From contig NZ_JARUKY010000001.1 of assembly GCF_029688925.1 (NCBI RefSeq), forward strand, positions 404,292-468,291: a stretch of 64,000 nt of DNA, given 5' to 3'. Positions 25,547 through 36,426 of the stretch are shown piece by piece. The translations under genes were made by a program, and so were the position numbers. Under the pieces are notes generated by a model, which was not told where the DNA came from, searched no databases, and was given only the letters and a program-made list of their open reading frames with translations. Within the stretch, counting starts at the first letter, position 1. Each line of letters opens with the position of its first letter. Source of the DNA: Evansella sp. AB-P1 (GTDB taxonomy: Bacteria; Bacillota; Bacilli; Bacillales; Salisediminibacteriaceae).

Positions 25547-27097
25547 GTGCTTCCATTGTTTTATATGTACTTACTAATAAGTTTTATTCCCTTTCTTCTC
25601 TTATTTGCTATGGCGTGTGAGGTTTATTTTCGTTCAAGAAACAGTACAGTACATCAAGTAACAGCTATTCTGTTACTCCTGCTTAGTATGATATTTCTAA
25701 GTGATTACAACATGAATCTCTTACCTATACAAGATGCAACTAGCTTTGTATTATACTTCAAATATGCCAATACATATTTTATTATGACTTGTTTAATTTA
25801 CTTTATTTTACTTATTTGCAATCTGAAAATATCCTTTTTGTGGCATTTGATTTCTTTAATTCCCCTTTTGGGTTTGATAGGTATCGTGTTTATGCCATCT
25901 CATTTTTATAACGAAATAGCGGAAGTAGGAAACCGGCGGATCGAGTCATTGAGTACACCTTTATTAGTTTCCATATCAATAGCCCTGGTGTACTTAACCT
26001 TCTGGATGATCTTTATATTTAGGAAAGGCTATAAGCATGTTAAACAACCGGGTCAAAGTTTAAATGTTCTAAAGCGGTTCAGTTTTATTATGAAAAGCAT
26101 TCTAATCATTTTGTTGATTATCATTATTACCTTTGTTGTAGTTTATATTGCAAGTATATATGGGCTATATTTATCTTTTCTTTCGCCATTCGGTATATTG
26201 CTTTTTGCCTTTACTATTCGTTATGCGATGGTTGGTTTTGACTTTCTTGTAACATCAGACCATAAGTACAAGCTGCTTTTCAATATCAGCTCTAATGGTA
26301 TAATTCTAATTAATAATAAAGGTGTTATTTTAGAAGCAAACCCTTCCTTTTGTAACATGATAGGAAAGGAACGAGAAGTTCTCTTGCAGAAAAATATTGT
26401 CTCATTACTGAAAGCATATGATGGTGAAAAGTATATTTCAAGTTTTACAGAATTTTTTCATTCATCTATTCCAATTAATAAAATACTGTTTTTGAAGCGA
26501 GAGAATGGAAAAGCACTTATCTTGGAAATGAAGTCTAATTATATGGAGTTGGAGGATAAACAGCATGCATATCTGATTCTAAGGGATATTACGATAAAAA
26601 AACAAAATGAAGATAAACTTCAATTTCTAGCCTACCATGATCCGTTAACAGAGCTTGGAAATCGTCGGTTATTTTATGATCGGTTTCATGAGATGAACAA
26701 TAAAGTAAAAGATGAGGATTCATTATTAGCTGTCGTACTTATGGATTTGGATAAATTTAAATCAATTAATGATCGTTTTGGACATGCTACAGGGGATTTA
26801 GTTCTTCAACATGTTGCCAACCAGATTCTTAGATGCCTGCCAGAGCATTCCCATGCATCGCGGATGGGTGGAGACGAATTTGCTATTTTAATTATGGCAA
26901 ATGATGAAAAAGGGATCGAAGACTTCGTCAATGTGCTGCATCATCACATTCATGACCGAATTACTATTAATGGAAATGAGCATAATATTGCAGGCAGCGT
27001 CGGAATTAGCATTGCTGGCAGAGATGGAAAAGATGTAGATTCATTACTTAAACATGCAGACAAAGCGATGTATAAGGTGAAAGAAGAAAGAAAATAG
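25547..27097 (+). CDS. Membrane diguanylate cyclase with 7TM, PAS and GGDEF domains
   Basis: GTG 25547 after TGAGGATTTGAG. 516 residues: about seven hydrophobic segments to residue ~230 (histidine-kinase-type 7TM sensor), PAS domain (~240-350: NGIILINNKGVILEANPSF), then GGDEF domain (~360-516: YHDPLTELGNRRLFYDRF, RMGGDEFAILIM intact). The usual inhibitory RxxD site five residues before GGDEF is absent (PEHSHASRM), so product feedback may be missing. Should make cyclic di-GMP in response to a membrane or ligand signal. No EAL domain. Single gene with a terminator. Confidence 0.92.
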   Translation: MLPLFYMYLLISFIPFLLLFAMACEVYFRSRNSTVHQVTAILLLLLSMIFLSDYNMNLLPIQDATSFVLYFKYANTYFIMTCLIYFILLICNLKISFLWHLISLIPLLGLIGIVFMPSHFYNEIAEVGNRRIESLSTPLLVSISIALVYLTFWMIFIFRKGYKHVKQPGQSLNVLKRFSFIMKSILIILLIIIITFVVVYIASIYGLYLSFLSPFGILLFAFTIRYAMVGFDFLVTSDHKYKLLFNISSNGIILINNKGVILEANPSFCNMIGKEREVLLQKNIVSLLKAYDGEKYISSFTEFFHSSIPINKILFLKRENGKALILEMKSNYMELEDKQHAYLILRDITIKKQNEDKLQFLAYHDPLTELGNRRLFYDRFHEMNNKVKDEDSLLAVVLMDLDKFKSINDRFGHATGDLVLQHVANQILRCLPEHSHASRMGGDEFAILIMANDEKGIEDFVNVLHHHIHDRITINGNEHNIAGSVGISIAGRDGKDVDSLLKHADKAMYKVKEERK

Positions 27098-27112
27098 ATT
27101 GTTAATATGACG

Positions 27113-27158
27113 AAACGAGTGGTGTTGTTACTTATCTCTCGTTTTTGTTTTTTTTTTA
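27113..27158 (+). terminator. Terminator of the GGDEF gene
   Basis: AAACGAG and CTCGTTT pair across an 18-nt loop, followed by a run of Ts (TTGTTTTTTTTTT). Confidence 0.75.
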
Positions 27159-27340
27159 TTTATTATAGATTCCTTGGAATAAAGTTTTCTTTGTCCACTT
27201 ATACATTGTTTTTAAAAGCTGCCATACTCATTAGCACAATGGTTTGACGGCTTTCATGAATCCTCACTAGATAGCCGATTCGTAAAAAACTCTCCAATCA
27301 TAATTTTGTCGTATGTACACATTCCTACATGAAAAGGGGA

Positions 27341-27372
27341 GTGATTATAGAATTCGCAAACCTGCTTATAGA
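27341..27372 (+). repeat. Isolated unit of the 21-bp repeat
   Basis: TTATAGAATTCGCAAACCTG then CTTATAGACC matches units 8-9 of the 25223 array (CATAGAATCCGCAAACCTG). About 75 bases before the next ribosome site. Confidence 0.65.
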
Positions 27373-27444
27373 CCACATACAAACCATTCCTTCGACTATC
27401 GAAATATGATATGATTATCAAAAAAGTAGGAGGTTGTATATATA

Positions 27445-29058
27445 ATGGTCTCGTTTAACAGCTATCACTATCCTTATACATCACAGCGGATGGTTACATA
27501 CGGACAAAAAGGAATGGTTGCAACGTCACAGCCGCTTGCTTCCCAAGCAGGATTAGATATTTTAAAGAAGGGTGGTAATGCTATTGATGCCGCCATTGCA
27601 ACAGCAGCATGCTTAACTGTTGTTGAGCCTACCTCCAATGGAATTGGTGGAGATGCATTTGCACTTGTATGGACAAAAGGTGAGCTCCATGGCTTAAACG
27701 CTAGTGGGCCAGCACCGGCTTCTATTTCAATAGAAAAACTGAAAGAACGTGGGATAAAAGAAATACCTAAATTTGGTTGGATTCCGGTTACCGTTCCAGG
27801 TGCCCCTTCTGCATGGGTAGAATTATCAGAACGGTTTGGTAAGCTTCCACTAACAGATGTGCTGGAGCCTGCTATTAACTACGCAAGAAATGGTTACCCA
27901 CTTAGCCCTACATTAGCCTACTTTTGGGAACGTGGAGTAGCGGCATATTCTAAAGTTTTAAAAGGTGAAGAGTTTAATAGCTGGTTTGAAACCTTTGCGC
28001 CAGTAGGGAAAGCCCCTAAGGCAGGAGAACTATGGAAATCGGAAGGCCATGCATCTACTTTGGAAGCTATTGCAAAAACAAAGGGGAAGTCCTTTTATGA
28101 AGGGGAATTAGCTGATAAAATGCATGCATTCTCCCAAGAATACGACGGATTTTTAACTAAGGAAGATTTAAAAGCTTATAAACCAGAATGGGTAAAACCA
28201 ATTAGTGTTCAATATAAAGGCTACGATGTATGGGAAATTCCTCCTAATGGTCAAGGTCTTATTGCCTTAATGGCGTTAAATATGTTGAAGAACGATACAT
28301 TTACTGCTAGAGATTCGGAAGAAACATTCCATCAGCAAATCGAAGCAATGAAGCTTGCCTTTGCTGATGGAGAAAAGTATATTACCGAGCAGGATAATAT
28401 GAGTACAACTGTTGATGCACTTCTTAGTGAGAGCTATGGAAAAGAGAGAAGATCTCTCATTGGTGATAAAGCTTTAACTCCAACTGCTGGAGAGCCTCCT
28501 AAAGGAGGAACAGTATACTTAGCTACTGCTGATGGTGAAGGAAATATGGTTTCATTTATTCAAAGTAATTACATGGGATTCGGTTCTGGCCTTGTAGTAC
28601 CTGGGACAGGAATCTCCTTACAAAATCGAGGACATAATTTCAGCTTAGACCCTGACCATGATAACGCATTAATACCAGGAAAAAGAACGTATCATACGAT
28701 CATACCTGGGTTTTTAACGAAAGGGAATGTTCCAATTGGGCCATTCGGTGTAATGGGAGGTTTTATGCAACCACAAGGACATATGCAGGTTATTATGAAT
28801 ACCATTGACTTTGGTTTAAATCCTCAAGCAGCATTAGATGCTCCAAGGTGGCAGTGGATGAAGGACAAACAAGTTCTTCTTGAACAAACTGTTCCGAATC
28901 ATATTGCAATGGCATTATCTAGTCGAGGGCACAATGTACAAGTAACGCATGAATCAGGGAGCTTTGGACGTGGACAAATCATTTGGAGAGATCCAGACAC
29001 TGGAGTACTGGCTGGTGGAACGGAATCAAGAACTGACGGAGCTATCGCTGTTTATTAA
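27445..29058 (+). CDS. Gamma-glutamyltransferase-like protein, cytoplasmic (YwrD type)
   Basis: 537 residues, no signal peptide, unlike secreted Ggt. Large-subunit motifs: GGNAIDAAIATAACLTVVEP, GIGGDAFALVW, GLNASGPAPAS. The self-cleaving Thr is in KGGTVYLATADGEGNMVSF, followed by SNYMGFGSGLVVPGTGI, LQNRGHNF and PGKRTYHTIIP of the small subunit. N-terminal nucleophile hydrolase fold; transfers or hydrolyses gamma-glutamyl groups, with true substrate uncertain in YwrD-like members. AGGAGG lies about ten bases before ATG. Confidence 0.9.
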   Translation: MVSFNSYHYPYTSQRMVTYGQKGMVATSQPLASQAGLDILKKGGNAIDAAIATAACLTVVEPTSNGIGGDAFALVWTKGELHGLNASGPAPASISIEKLKERGIKEIPKFGWIPVTVPGAPSAWVELSERFGKLPLTDVLEPAINYARNGYPLSPTLAYFWERGVAAYSKVLKGEEFNSWFETFAPVGKAPKAGELWKSEGHASTLEAIAKTKGKSFYEGELADKMHAFSQEYDGFLTKEDLKAYKPEWVKPISVQYKGYDVWEIPPNGQGLIALMALNMLKNDTFTARDSEETFHQQIEAMKLAFADGEKYITEQDNMSTTVDALLSESYGKERRSLIGDKALTPTAGEPPKGGTVYLATADGEGNMVSFIQSNYMGFGSGLVVPGTGISLQNRGHNFSLDPDHDNALIPGKRTYHTIIPGFLTKGNVPIGPFGVMGGFMQPQGHMQVIMNTIDFGLNPQAALDAPRWQWMKDKQVLLEQTVPNHIAMALSSRGHNVQVTHESGSFGRGQIIWRDPDTGVLAGGTESRTDGAIAVY

Positions 29059-29106
29059 TAGGTTTATTTTAGAAGATATGAATTTATAAATTTTTTTCGA
29101 ACGATG

Positions 29107-29284
29107 TCTAGCTCCATGCGCCATCACCTCGTGTCAAATAACCTGTCCGTATAAAAAGTAAAAAGCACTTTTTAACGGCCAGAACATTTGCATTTCAGTG
29201 GGAGACAGGATGTCGATATTACGCCGTTGCCTGCAGGACGTAGGCTGTACTTAGGCGTAATTGGGGCGCCTTGCGCATTTCTTA
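29107..29284. repeat. 178-bp dispersed multi-hairpin repeat, full copy 2
   Basis: Aligns without gaps that matter to 4603-4780, with about 85-90 percent of bases the same by eye. Some changes fall in loops (GCCTAC to GCCTGC alters one stem pair). Same orientation. Lies between the GGT gene and the chromate transporter; ends about 20 bases before the latter. Confidence 0.9.
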
Positions 29285-29305
29285 TGAAAGAAGGTTTACT
29301 AGGTT

Positions 29306-29884
29306 ATGAAACAATGGGAAATATTTATGGCTTTTTTACGTGTTGGTTTGTTAGGGTATGGAGGCGGACCAGCCTCCATTCCTTTAATTCATAATGAAGT
29401 AGTAGAGAGATATAAATTTATGTCTAGTGAGGAGTTCGCAGATGTTTTAGCTATTGGAAACACCTTACCGGGCCCTATCGCAACAAAAATGGCAGGTTAC
29501 ATTGGATATCGTGTCTCAGGGCTGACAGGTATGCTAAATGCTATTATCGCTTCTGTTTTGCCAACAGTGATACTGATGATTGTTCTTTTAACTTCATTGG
29601 CTTCATTTAGGGAGTATGCCTGGGTTCAAGGTATGACGCACGGTGTTCTTCCAGTAGTAGCCGTTATGCTAGGTTTACTTACTTGGGGGTTTGTTAAAAG
29701 CTCGAAGGTAAGCTTAGGTTGGTTAAACGTAATTGCATTAATCGTAATTTCTATTCTCATAATTCAAATTATTGGTTGGCATCCTGCTTTTGTTATCGGA
29801 GCTTTAATCCTTTTTGTTTTACTTAAAAGATCAGAGAAAAAAAGTACTGCTAAAGGATCGAAAAAGGAAGGTGATACTCCATGA
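29306..29884 (+). CDS. chrA: Chromate transporter, first half-size subunit
   Basis: 192 residues, about five membrane segments. FLRVGLLGYGGGPASIPLI and LPGPIATKMAGYIGY are the CHR-family signature, present once per half. Half-size proteins occur as pairs in Bacilli and are thought to form one permease of six-plus-six topology. Overlaps its partner by 4 bases (ATGA). Known full-length members export chromate; half-size pairs have shown the same. AGAAGG about 11 bases before ATG. Confidence 0.9.
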   Translation: MKQWEIFMAFLRVGLLGYGGGPASIPLIHNEVVERYKFMSSEEFADVLAIGNTLPGPIATKMAGYIGYRVSGLTGMLNAIIASVLPTVILMIVLLTSLASFREYAWVQGMTHGVLPVVAVMLGLLTWGFVKSSKVSLGWLNVIALIVISILIIQIIGWHPAFVIGALILFVLLKRSEKKSTAKGSKKEGDTP

Positions 29885-30423
29885 TCTATTGGGAGATATT
29901 CCTAGCCTTTTTTATACCTGGTATTATTGGCTACGGTGGTGGACCAGCCACGATTCCATTAATTGAGTACGAAGTAGTTCATCGATTTGGTTGGATGACG
30001 ATAGAGGAGTTTGGTGAGGTATTGGCCCTAGGTAACGCTTTGCCAGGTCCAATCGCAACAAAAATGGCAGGCTACATTGGTTTTGAAGAAGGTGGTATAT
30101 TAGGTGCCTTTGTCGGTGTGTTTGCTACAGTTGCTCCGTCATTAATTTTAATGATCATTTTATTAAGCCTTTTATATCGCTTCAAAGATTCACCTAAGGT
30201 AAAGTTGCTATCCAATATTGTTCGACCAACAATTGCTGTTTTACTGGGTTTAATGACCGTTCGCTTTGTGGAAACATCCTATTTAGAAAGCGGTTGGATC
30301 CAAACGTTGTTTTTAATTGTAGTTAGTTATTATTTACTTGAAAAGAGAAAGGTGCACCCTGCGTTTGTTATATTGGGGGCACTGATTTATGGGGCATTAT
30401 TTCTAGCTCCACCATCAACATAA
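29881..30423 (+). CDS. chrA: Chromate transporter, second half-size subunit
   Basis: 180 residues with the matching signature FIPGIIGYGGGPATIPLI and LPGPIATKMAGYIGF. Begins at the ATG that overlaps the TGA of the first subunit, so translation is coupled. The two halves share clear sequence similarity, indicating duplication. A strong terminator follows. Confidence 0.9.
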   Translation: MIYWEIFLAFFIPGIIGYGGGPATIPLIEYEVVHRFGWMTIEEFGEVLALGNALPGPIATKMAGYIGFEEGGILGAFVGVFATVAPSLILMIILLSLLYRFKDSPKVKLLSNIVRPTIAVLLGLMTVRFVETSYLESGWIQTLFLIVVSYYLLEKRKVHPAFVILGALIYGALFLAPPST

Positions 30424-30431
30424 TTTGGTAC

Positions 30432-30480
30432 AAAGCCATGATTGGAGTTTTCCTAATCCAATCATGGCTTTATTTTTTTA
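30432..30480 (+). terminator. Terminator of the chromate transporter operon
   Basis: AAAGCCATGATTGGA and TCCAATCATGGCTTT form a perfect 15-bp stem, followed by ATTTTTTTA. Can also serve the convergent gene at 30508. Confidence 0.95.
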
Positions 30481-30507
30481 TACAAAAAGATGACGGATTT
30501 TCTATAC

Positions 30508-30732
30508 TTATTCATAGTGAATACGGCTACCATTTGTCCAGCTTGCTTCCTTGTGGTTTAATCCTCCACGATTCATCATCTCGTTTACAATCTCCTTATG
30601 AATCGTTACCCCTTCAGAATTTAAATATGGAACCATTTGCTGTAAATTATGATGGAAATAAGCTAGTTCTTTATCGGACCAATCTGTCTTAGGGGTCATG
30701 GATAATTCGGTAAAATCACGTCCTACATACAT
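30508..30732 (-). CDS. yfhS: YfhS-like small protein
   Basis: ATG 30732 follows AAGGAGG by eight bases; a longer start at 30756 has none. 74 residues: MYVGRDFTELSMTPKTDW, SDKELAYFHHNLQQMVPYL, NEMMNRGGLNHKEASW. Matches my memory of YfhS, which lies between mutY and fabL in B. subtilis; synteny supports it. Soluble, function unknown. Confidence 0.7.
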   Translation of the reverse strand: MYVGRDFTELSMTPKTDWSDKELAYFHHNLQQMVPYLNSEGVTIHKEIVNEMMNRGGLNHKEASWTNGSRIHYE

Positions 30733-30813
30733 GGGTATTTCCTCCTTATACTTCAATTCTAAAACACAACAATGTTGTTACTTTTATTGTTCTTACAGGG
30801 CGTTTCACACTTA

Positions 30814-30842
30814 TTGACAAATATCATTCCTTTATATAGTAT
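30814..30842 (+). promoter_or_regulatory. Sigma-A promoter of fabL
   Basis: TTGACA (30814-30819), 17-bp spacer, TAGTAT (30837-30842), about 145 bases before the fabL start. Confidence 0.65.
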
Positions 30843-30893
30843 CCTTAGAGTAGTGAATACATATTCTCTTGAATGAGTGGGATAAATGGATAA

Positions 30894-31748
<855 letters not shown>

Positions 31749-31851
31749 AGGTGATTGATTTCACTGCGCTAAATTGTTAAAAAATGTTTTGATCTTTTTT
31801 CGGATAAAAAATCACCTCGTGGAAATCATAATTTCTGTGGAGGTGATACAC

Positions 31852-32061
31852 ATGGCAAAGAGAGCTTCTAAAACAAATGCGCAACAAGTAAGACAGCAAA
31901 ACGCACAATCTGCTCAAGCTCAACAAGGGCAACAAGCTCAGCAAGGTCAACAACAAAACTTTGAGTTTGCTTCTGAAACGGATGCTCAAGAAGTGCGTCA
32001 ACAAAACCAACAATCTGCTCAACGTAAACAACAGGCATCTTCTAAAGGACAACAACAATAA
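31852..32061 (+). CDS. sspE: Gamma-type small acid-soluble spore protein SspE
   Basis: ATG 31852 follows GGAGGTGATACAC. 69 residues, Gln/Ala/Ser-rich, with the two-repeat gamma layout: TNAQQVRQQNAQSA and later the protease site FEFASETDAQEVRQQNQQSA. Stored in the spore core and degraded by GPR at germination as an amino acid source. Terminator follows at 32110. Confidence 0.95.
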   Translation: MAKRASKTNAQQVRQQNAQSAQAQQGQQAQQGQQQNFEFASETDAQEVRQQNQQSAQRKQQASSKGQQQ

Positions 32062-32109
32062 AGATGTTGTCTGCACTAACGTAACGAATAGTGTTCAGTA
32101 GTGTCGTCG

Positions 32110-32152
32110 GAGTACCCCTTTTTCTAATTCGGAAAAAGGGGTACTTTTATTT
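32110..32152 (+). terminator. Terminator of sspE
   Basis: AGTACCCCTTTTT and AAAAAGGGGTACT pair around CTAATTCGG, followed by TTTATTTT. Confidence 0.92.
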
Positions 32153-32358
32153 TCAGGGTAGAACTGGCAGGCATGCAAGTGAAAAAATTTGCACCATGGA
32201 GGATGAAAATTATTTCAAAGATAAATTCATCCGTTTCTGTGACTGCGAACGGAGTGAAGCCAGAACCGATATCGCACTTACCCTTGTGGTAAAAGCGAAG
32301 TGTGGTGTAGCGAATGAATAGAATATCAATATCAGGATTAGCTACTTTCAGGGTAGTA
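32151..32358 (+). repeat. CAGGGTAGAC-family dispersed repeat, well-preserved unit
   Basis: Opens TTTTCAGGGTAGAACTGGC, then ATGCAAGTGAAAAAATTTGC, ACCATGGAGGATGAAAAT, ATTCATCCGTTTCTGTGAC and closes with AGCTACTTTCAGGGTAG at 32340. Same block order as at 62700-62956. Short spurious frames cross it. Non-coding. Confidence 0.8.
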
Positions 32359-32513
32359 AAATTGTTTGAATCATTTTGTAGGTTTTATTTTAAAAAAAGG
32401 TAATCAATAGTATAATGGAATGGATAGAGGAAAGAAAAGGTAAGAGAATAGGTTATTTTATACATATATTGGTTAAATTAGTACGATAACCTTTCTAAAT
32501 TGGGAGGGATATG

Positions 32514-32984
32514 ATGCTCTTTTGGAAAAAGAGAAAGAATGGTAAAAAAAGCACTAGTGGTTCTCAAAACAGTCACAATGTACCTATCATTTCAGCTACG
32601 ATTGATGATGTTAGAAAAGCCGTTAATGATTATGCCTCAACTCTTCAAAAAGGAGTATCACTTCGAAGTATCGTATTAGATAATCATGAAATTGATTTTG
32701 ATTTACTCCACTCTTTTTTAGGTGGGAAACCTGATAAAAAATTTTATATGTCCAAAGAAACTTTTGAGATCTTTGAAAATCAGGAATACCCTAAGTTTAT
32801 TGATTATTGTCAAATTGCATGTGATCAATATTTCTTAGAAAAGGGTGAGGAACCAATTACTCCAGGGGATCCATATCGAAAAATTAGTTATTATAAGTTG
32901 AAAAATTATTTAATTGAAAAGCCTCCATTCGAACTGTTTTTGCATAAACACGATCGAATGGTTACACATCGATCTCCAAGATAA
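32514..32984 (+). CDS. Uncharacterised DUF3939-like protein
   Basis: 156 residues starting with a basic segment ([10 protein letters not shown]) and then one soluble domain: [79 protein letters not shown] associate this with DUF3939 of Bacillaceae; function unknown. ATG 32514 is five bases after GGGAGGG, ATG 32511 only two. Followed 23 bases later by ntdp, so likely co-transcribed. Confidence 0.78.
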   Translation: MLFWKKRKNGKKSTSGSQNSHNVPIISATIDDVRKAVNDYASTLQKGVSLRSIVLDNHEIDFDLLHSFLGGKPDKKFYMSKETFEIFENQEYPKFIDYCQIACDQYFLEKGEEPITPGDPYRKISYYKLKNYLIEKPPFELFLHKHDRMVTHRSPR

Positions 32985-33007
32985 TTTTAATAGAAAGGAG
33001 AAGAACA

Positions 33008-33535
33008 GTGAGTTTTCCCAAAGTAGGCAGTAACATAGAAGTACATAGCTACAAACATAATGGACAACTTCATCGAGTTTGGGAAGAAACGATCATTCTA
33101 AAAGGTACTTCAAATGAAGTAATCGGCGGGAACGATAGAATTATGGTCCAGGAGTCAGATGGAAGACACTGGAGAACGCGGGAACCAGCCATTTGCTATT
33201 TCACAGCAAAGCACTGGTTTAATGCAATTGGAATGATACGTAACGACGGAATCCATTATTACTGTAACTTAGGTACACCATTTACATATGACCAAGAAGC
33301 GTTAAAATATATTGATTATGATTTAGACATAAAGGTTTTCCCAGACATGACGTATAAGCTACTTGATGAAGATGAGTTTGCTTTACATAAACTACAGATG
33401 AACTACCCAGATGAAGTGGAATTAATTTTACGTCGAACTGTAGATGAATTAGTAACGTGGGTTAGTCAACAAAAGGGGCCATTTGAGCCTGGTTTTATTG
33501 AGTATTGGTATGAAAGGTTTCTTCAATATAGGTAA
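33008..33535 (+). CDS. ntdp: Nucleoside tri-/diphosphate phosphatase (DUF402)
   Basis: 175 residues, GTG after AAAGGAG. DUF402 hallmarks: [52 protein letters not shown], and [14 protein letters not shown]. Homologues (B. subtilis YgaC, Staphylococcus Ntdp) hydrolyse nucleoside tri- and diphosphates with divalent metal. Terminator follows. Confidence 0.9.
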   Translation: MSFPKVGSNIEVHSYKHNGQLHRVWEETIILKGTSNEVIGGNDRIMVQESDGRHWRTREPAICYFTAKHWFNAIGMIRNDGIHYYCNLGTPFTYDQEALKYIDYDLDIKVFPDMTYKLLDEDEFALHKLQMNYPDEVELILRRTVDELVTWVSQQKGPFEPGFIEYWYERFLQYR

Positions 33536-33570
33536 AAATGGACAAACAATGTTATATTAGAGTAGAGACA

Positions 33571-33606
33571 AGAGAACGGTTTTATTTTAACCGTTCTTTC
33601 TTTTTG
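33571..33606 (+). terminator. Terminator of ntdp
   Basis: AGAACGGTT and AACCGTTCT pair around TTATTTT, followed by TTCTTTTTGG. Confidence 0.92.
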
Positions 33607-33684
33607 GTTAAAAATAGATAGTTAGACTGCTGTGTTCTCTCTTCAATTTTGAGAATACTACGTAATGTTGGGGGTGTCGTATAT

Positions 33685-35427
33685 TTGGATAGTATAAAAA
33701 GGTATTTATTATTTGTTAAGCCTTATTGGAAGCAAATTATTTTAACTGTAATCATTGGAATGATGAAGTTTGGAATTCCCCTCATTATTCCTCTCATATT
33801 AAAGTTTGTTATAGATGATATTATAGGTGGGCAAGGTTTAACGGATAGCGAAAAAATGACCTCATTATATTGGTTGATGGGTATCGTCTTATTTGTTTTT
33901 ATTGTATTAAGACCACCAATAGAGTTTTACCGTCAATATTTTGCTCAATGGACGGGAAGTAAAATTTTATACGATATTCGGGAGCAGCTTTTTGACCATC
34001 TACAAAAGTTAAGTTTAAAGTTTTATTCTAACAGAAAATCTGGAGAGGTAATCTCTCGTGTTATTCATGATGTTGAACAAACGAAAACGTTTATTATTAC
34101 AGGTATGATGAATATTTGGTTAGACATGTTTACGATTATTATTGCAATTATCATAATGTTTACTATGGATTTCTGGCTAACCATTGTTGCAATATCCTTA
34201 TTACCATTCTACGGTGTCTCTATAAAATATTTTTATAGTAAACTCCGGTCCTTAACTAGGAGGCGATCTCAAGCCTTAGCAGAAGTACAGGGACACCTAC
34301 ATGAACGACTTCAAGGAATGAATGTCATTCGTAGCTTTGCTTTAGAAGACCATGAACAGAAGCAGTTTAATAGTCGAAACGAGAATTTTTTAAATAAAGC
34401 TATTGACCATACTAGGTGGAATGCGAAGACCTTTGCAGTTATTAATACTTTGACGGATATTGCACCAGTACTAGTTATTGGTGTTGCCGGAGCAATGGTT
34501 ATACAGACGGACTTAACAGTAGGAACAATGGTAGCTTTTGTTGCCTATATGGATCGTCTATACAATCCATTACGAAGACTAGTGAACTCTTCTACTACAT
34601 TAACCCAATCGATTGCTTCCATGGATCGGATGTTCGAATTGATTGACGAAGAATATGATATTAAAGATAAAGAAAATGCTGTTCCCTATACCTTCCCAAG
34701 GGGAGAGGTGATCTTTGATAGAGTAAGCTTTAGCTATGATGATGAACAAAATGTTCTACATGACATAAGCTTCCGTGCGGAAAGAGGAGAAACCATTGCT
34801 ATTGTTGGAATGAGTGGCGGTGGAAAAAGCACAATCATGAGCTTAATTCCTCGTTTTTATGATGTTACTTCTGGCCGTATTATTATTGATGGAAAAGATA
34901 TTCGTGACTATCAAATGCGTTCGTTGCGAGATAGCATAGGTATGGTATTGCAGGATAATATTATCTTCAGTGACTCCGTTCGATTCAATATTTTAATGGG
35001 GAATCCTGATGCCACTGATGAGGAAGTGGTTGAAGCTGCAAAAGCGGCTAATGCGCATAACTTTATAACGGAGCTTCCTGATGGCTATGATACAAACATT
35101 GGTGAACGAGGTGTAAAGCTTTCAGGTGGACAAAAACAACGTATAGCAATTGCACGTGTGTTTTTGAAAAGTCCTGAAATCTTAATTTTTGACGAAGCAA
35201 CAAGCTCACTAGACTTAGAAAGTGAACACCTAATTCAACAATCATTGTTCCGATTAGCGGAAGACCGTACTACATTTATTGTAGCTCATCGTCTTTCTAC
35301 CATTACACATGCAGATAAAATTATTGTGATCGAGAATGGGCATCTAGTAGAAATGGGATCTCATACGGAACTCATGACAAAACGAGGAGCATATCATAAC
35401 CTCTTCCAAGTACAGCAGTTGAACTGA
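33685..35427 (+). CDS. ygaD: ABC exporter half-transporter YgaD
   Basis: TTG 33685 after GGGGGTG; the ATG-like frame from 33649 has no site. 580 residues: six membrane segments (~1-300, type I exporter fold) fused to an ATPase with Walker [10 protein letters not shown], signature LSGGQKQR, Walker [13 protein letters not shown] and H-loop IVAHRLST. Works as homodimer; lipid- or drug-export relatives such as MsbA/BmrA. Location after ntdp is as in B. subtilis. Confidence 0.93.
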   Translation: MDSIKRYLLFVKPYWKQIILTVIIGMMKFGIPLIIPLILKFVIDDIIGGQGLTDSEKMTSLYWLMGIVLFVFIVLRPPIEFYRQYFAQWTGSKILYDIREQLFDHLQKLSLKFYSNRKSGEVISRVIHDVEQTKTFIITGMMNIWLDMFTIIIAIIIMFTMDFWLTIVAISLLPFYGVSIKYFYSKLRSLTRRRSQALAEVQGHLHERLQGMNVIRSFALEDHEQKQFNSRNENFLNKAIDHTRWNAKTFAVINTLTDIAPVLVIGVAGAMVIQTDLTVGTMVAFVAYMDRLYNPLRRLVNSSTTLTQSIASMDRMFELIDEEYDIKDKENAVPYTFPRGEVIFDRVSFSYDDEQNVLHDISFRAERGETIAIVGMSGGGKSTIMSLIPRFYDVTSGRIIIDGKDIRDYQMRSLRDSIGMVLQDNIIFSDSVRFNILMGNPDATDEEVVEAAKAANAHNFITELPDGYDTNIGERGVKLSGGQKQRIAIARVFLKSPEILIFDEATSSLDLESEHLIQQSLFRLAEDRTTFIVAHRLSTITHADKIIVIENGHLVEMGSHTELMTKRGAYHNLFQVQQLN

Positions 35428-35435
35428 TTGGGGAA

Positions 35436-35846
35436 TTATAGGGTAGACTAAACATGGAATTGGAATTTGCACCATGAGGATGATAATTTTCTATCTAAGA
35501 TATACTACCTTCCCGCAATTCCAATCTAATACTGTTTGCGGGAAGAATATAGGCTTCATTCAGCCCACATTTATGTTTTTCCACCGATTGCGGGAAGAAT
35601 ATAGGCTTCATTCATCCCGTATTTGTGATTTTTCACCGTTTGTAGGAACGATATCCTTTACTTTTTTCCGTAAATCCACTTTCCCATTATTTTGCAAGGC
35701 TTTCGTATTTTCAGTCCTCGATGCAAGAAAAATCTTGCACCATGGATAATGAAAATATTTAATCCAATTGGAACGAATGATTAACCTAAACTGTATTTGT
35801 TAATCCTGATACGTTCGATAACACTTATTTTCATGGTAGACCTTAA
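35436..35846 (+). repeat. CAGGGTAGAC-family repeat enclosing a 52-bp tandem repeat
   Basis: Starts ATAGGGTAGACTAAACATGG and ends TTTTCATGGTAGACC, with ATTTGCACCATGAGGATG, TTGCACCATGGATAATGAAA and TGTTAATCCTGATACGTTCG as family blocks. Inside, TTGCGGGAAGAATATAGGC recurs at 35536 and 35588 (and weaker near 35640), a 52-bp period. Non-coding. Confidence 0.75.
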
Positions 35847-35913
35847 ACAACAAAAGACCGAGTCGTTTAATAGAACATGTTTACTTCAGAGGTACAAACA
35901 AGCCAATCCCAAG

Positions 35914-35960
35914 TAAAATCACATGCGATTTCACAGAAGAAATCACATGTGATTTTTTGT
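35914..35960 (+). terminator. Hairpin resembling a terminator
   Basis: AAAATCACATGCGATTTC and AAATCACATGTGATTTTTT form a stem through AAATCACATG/CATGTGATTT plus T-run; no intact gene lies directly upstream, so it may be a relic. Confidence 0.6.
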
Positions 35961-36029
35961 TGTTATATCAGTATTTTATCGTTAAACAGACACGAATCAC
36001 ATAGTATTTCGCCCACCTATTCACATTGA

Positions 36030-36218
36030 TGGAAAGAAATATACCCTGAGGAAAAGGAATATACTCTTGAAAATTTTGAAAACCGATTGAAATTTGACCA
36101 TTTCTTTACATTTGGATCTTTTGTTGAAAACAAACTTGCAGGGGTTGTAACTTTAATTTTAGAAACAAAATCCAAGACGAACCATAGAGCAAACATTGTT
36201 TTGGTACTAAAAATCTAA
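36030..36218 (+). pseudogene. GNAT acetyltransferase fragment
   Basis: After a stop at 36027 the frame reads IYPEEKEYTLENFENRL, FDHFFTFGSFVENKLAGVV, TLILETKSKTNHRANIV, the central part of a typical GNAT protein, then ends at TAA 36216-36218 before the acetyl-CoA loop. No start codon or ribosome site. A decayed remnant, unrelated in detail to the intact GNAT gene at 36427. Confidence 0.55.
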
Positions 36219-36426
36219 TTTTCAACATGAGTAATCCGTAATACATAGGTGATTTTTACTAACGGGAGTGCGTTTGTAAAATTTCGAGTTGCAATGTTGC
36301 AGCTCTTTTTTTGCACCTTCTGACTGGAAAATGATGTTAAACTAAAGAGGAGGATTGTTTGATAAGCATATTAGAAATTATGATATTAATTGTAATATTT
36401 AAACTGATTGATTAAGGAGAAATGTA

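Noticed and set aside
29188..29394. 68-residue frame across the repeat into chrA
   Set aside because: Starts inside the 178-bp repeat and runs in the wrong frame of the chromate transporter.
32091..32321. 76-residue + strand frame
   Set aside because: Lies over the sspE terminator and a dispersed repeat; no ribosome site or family.
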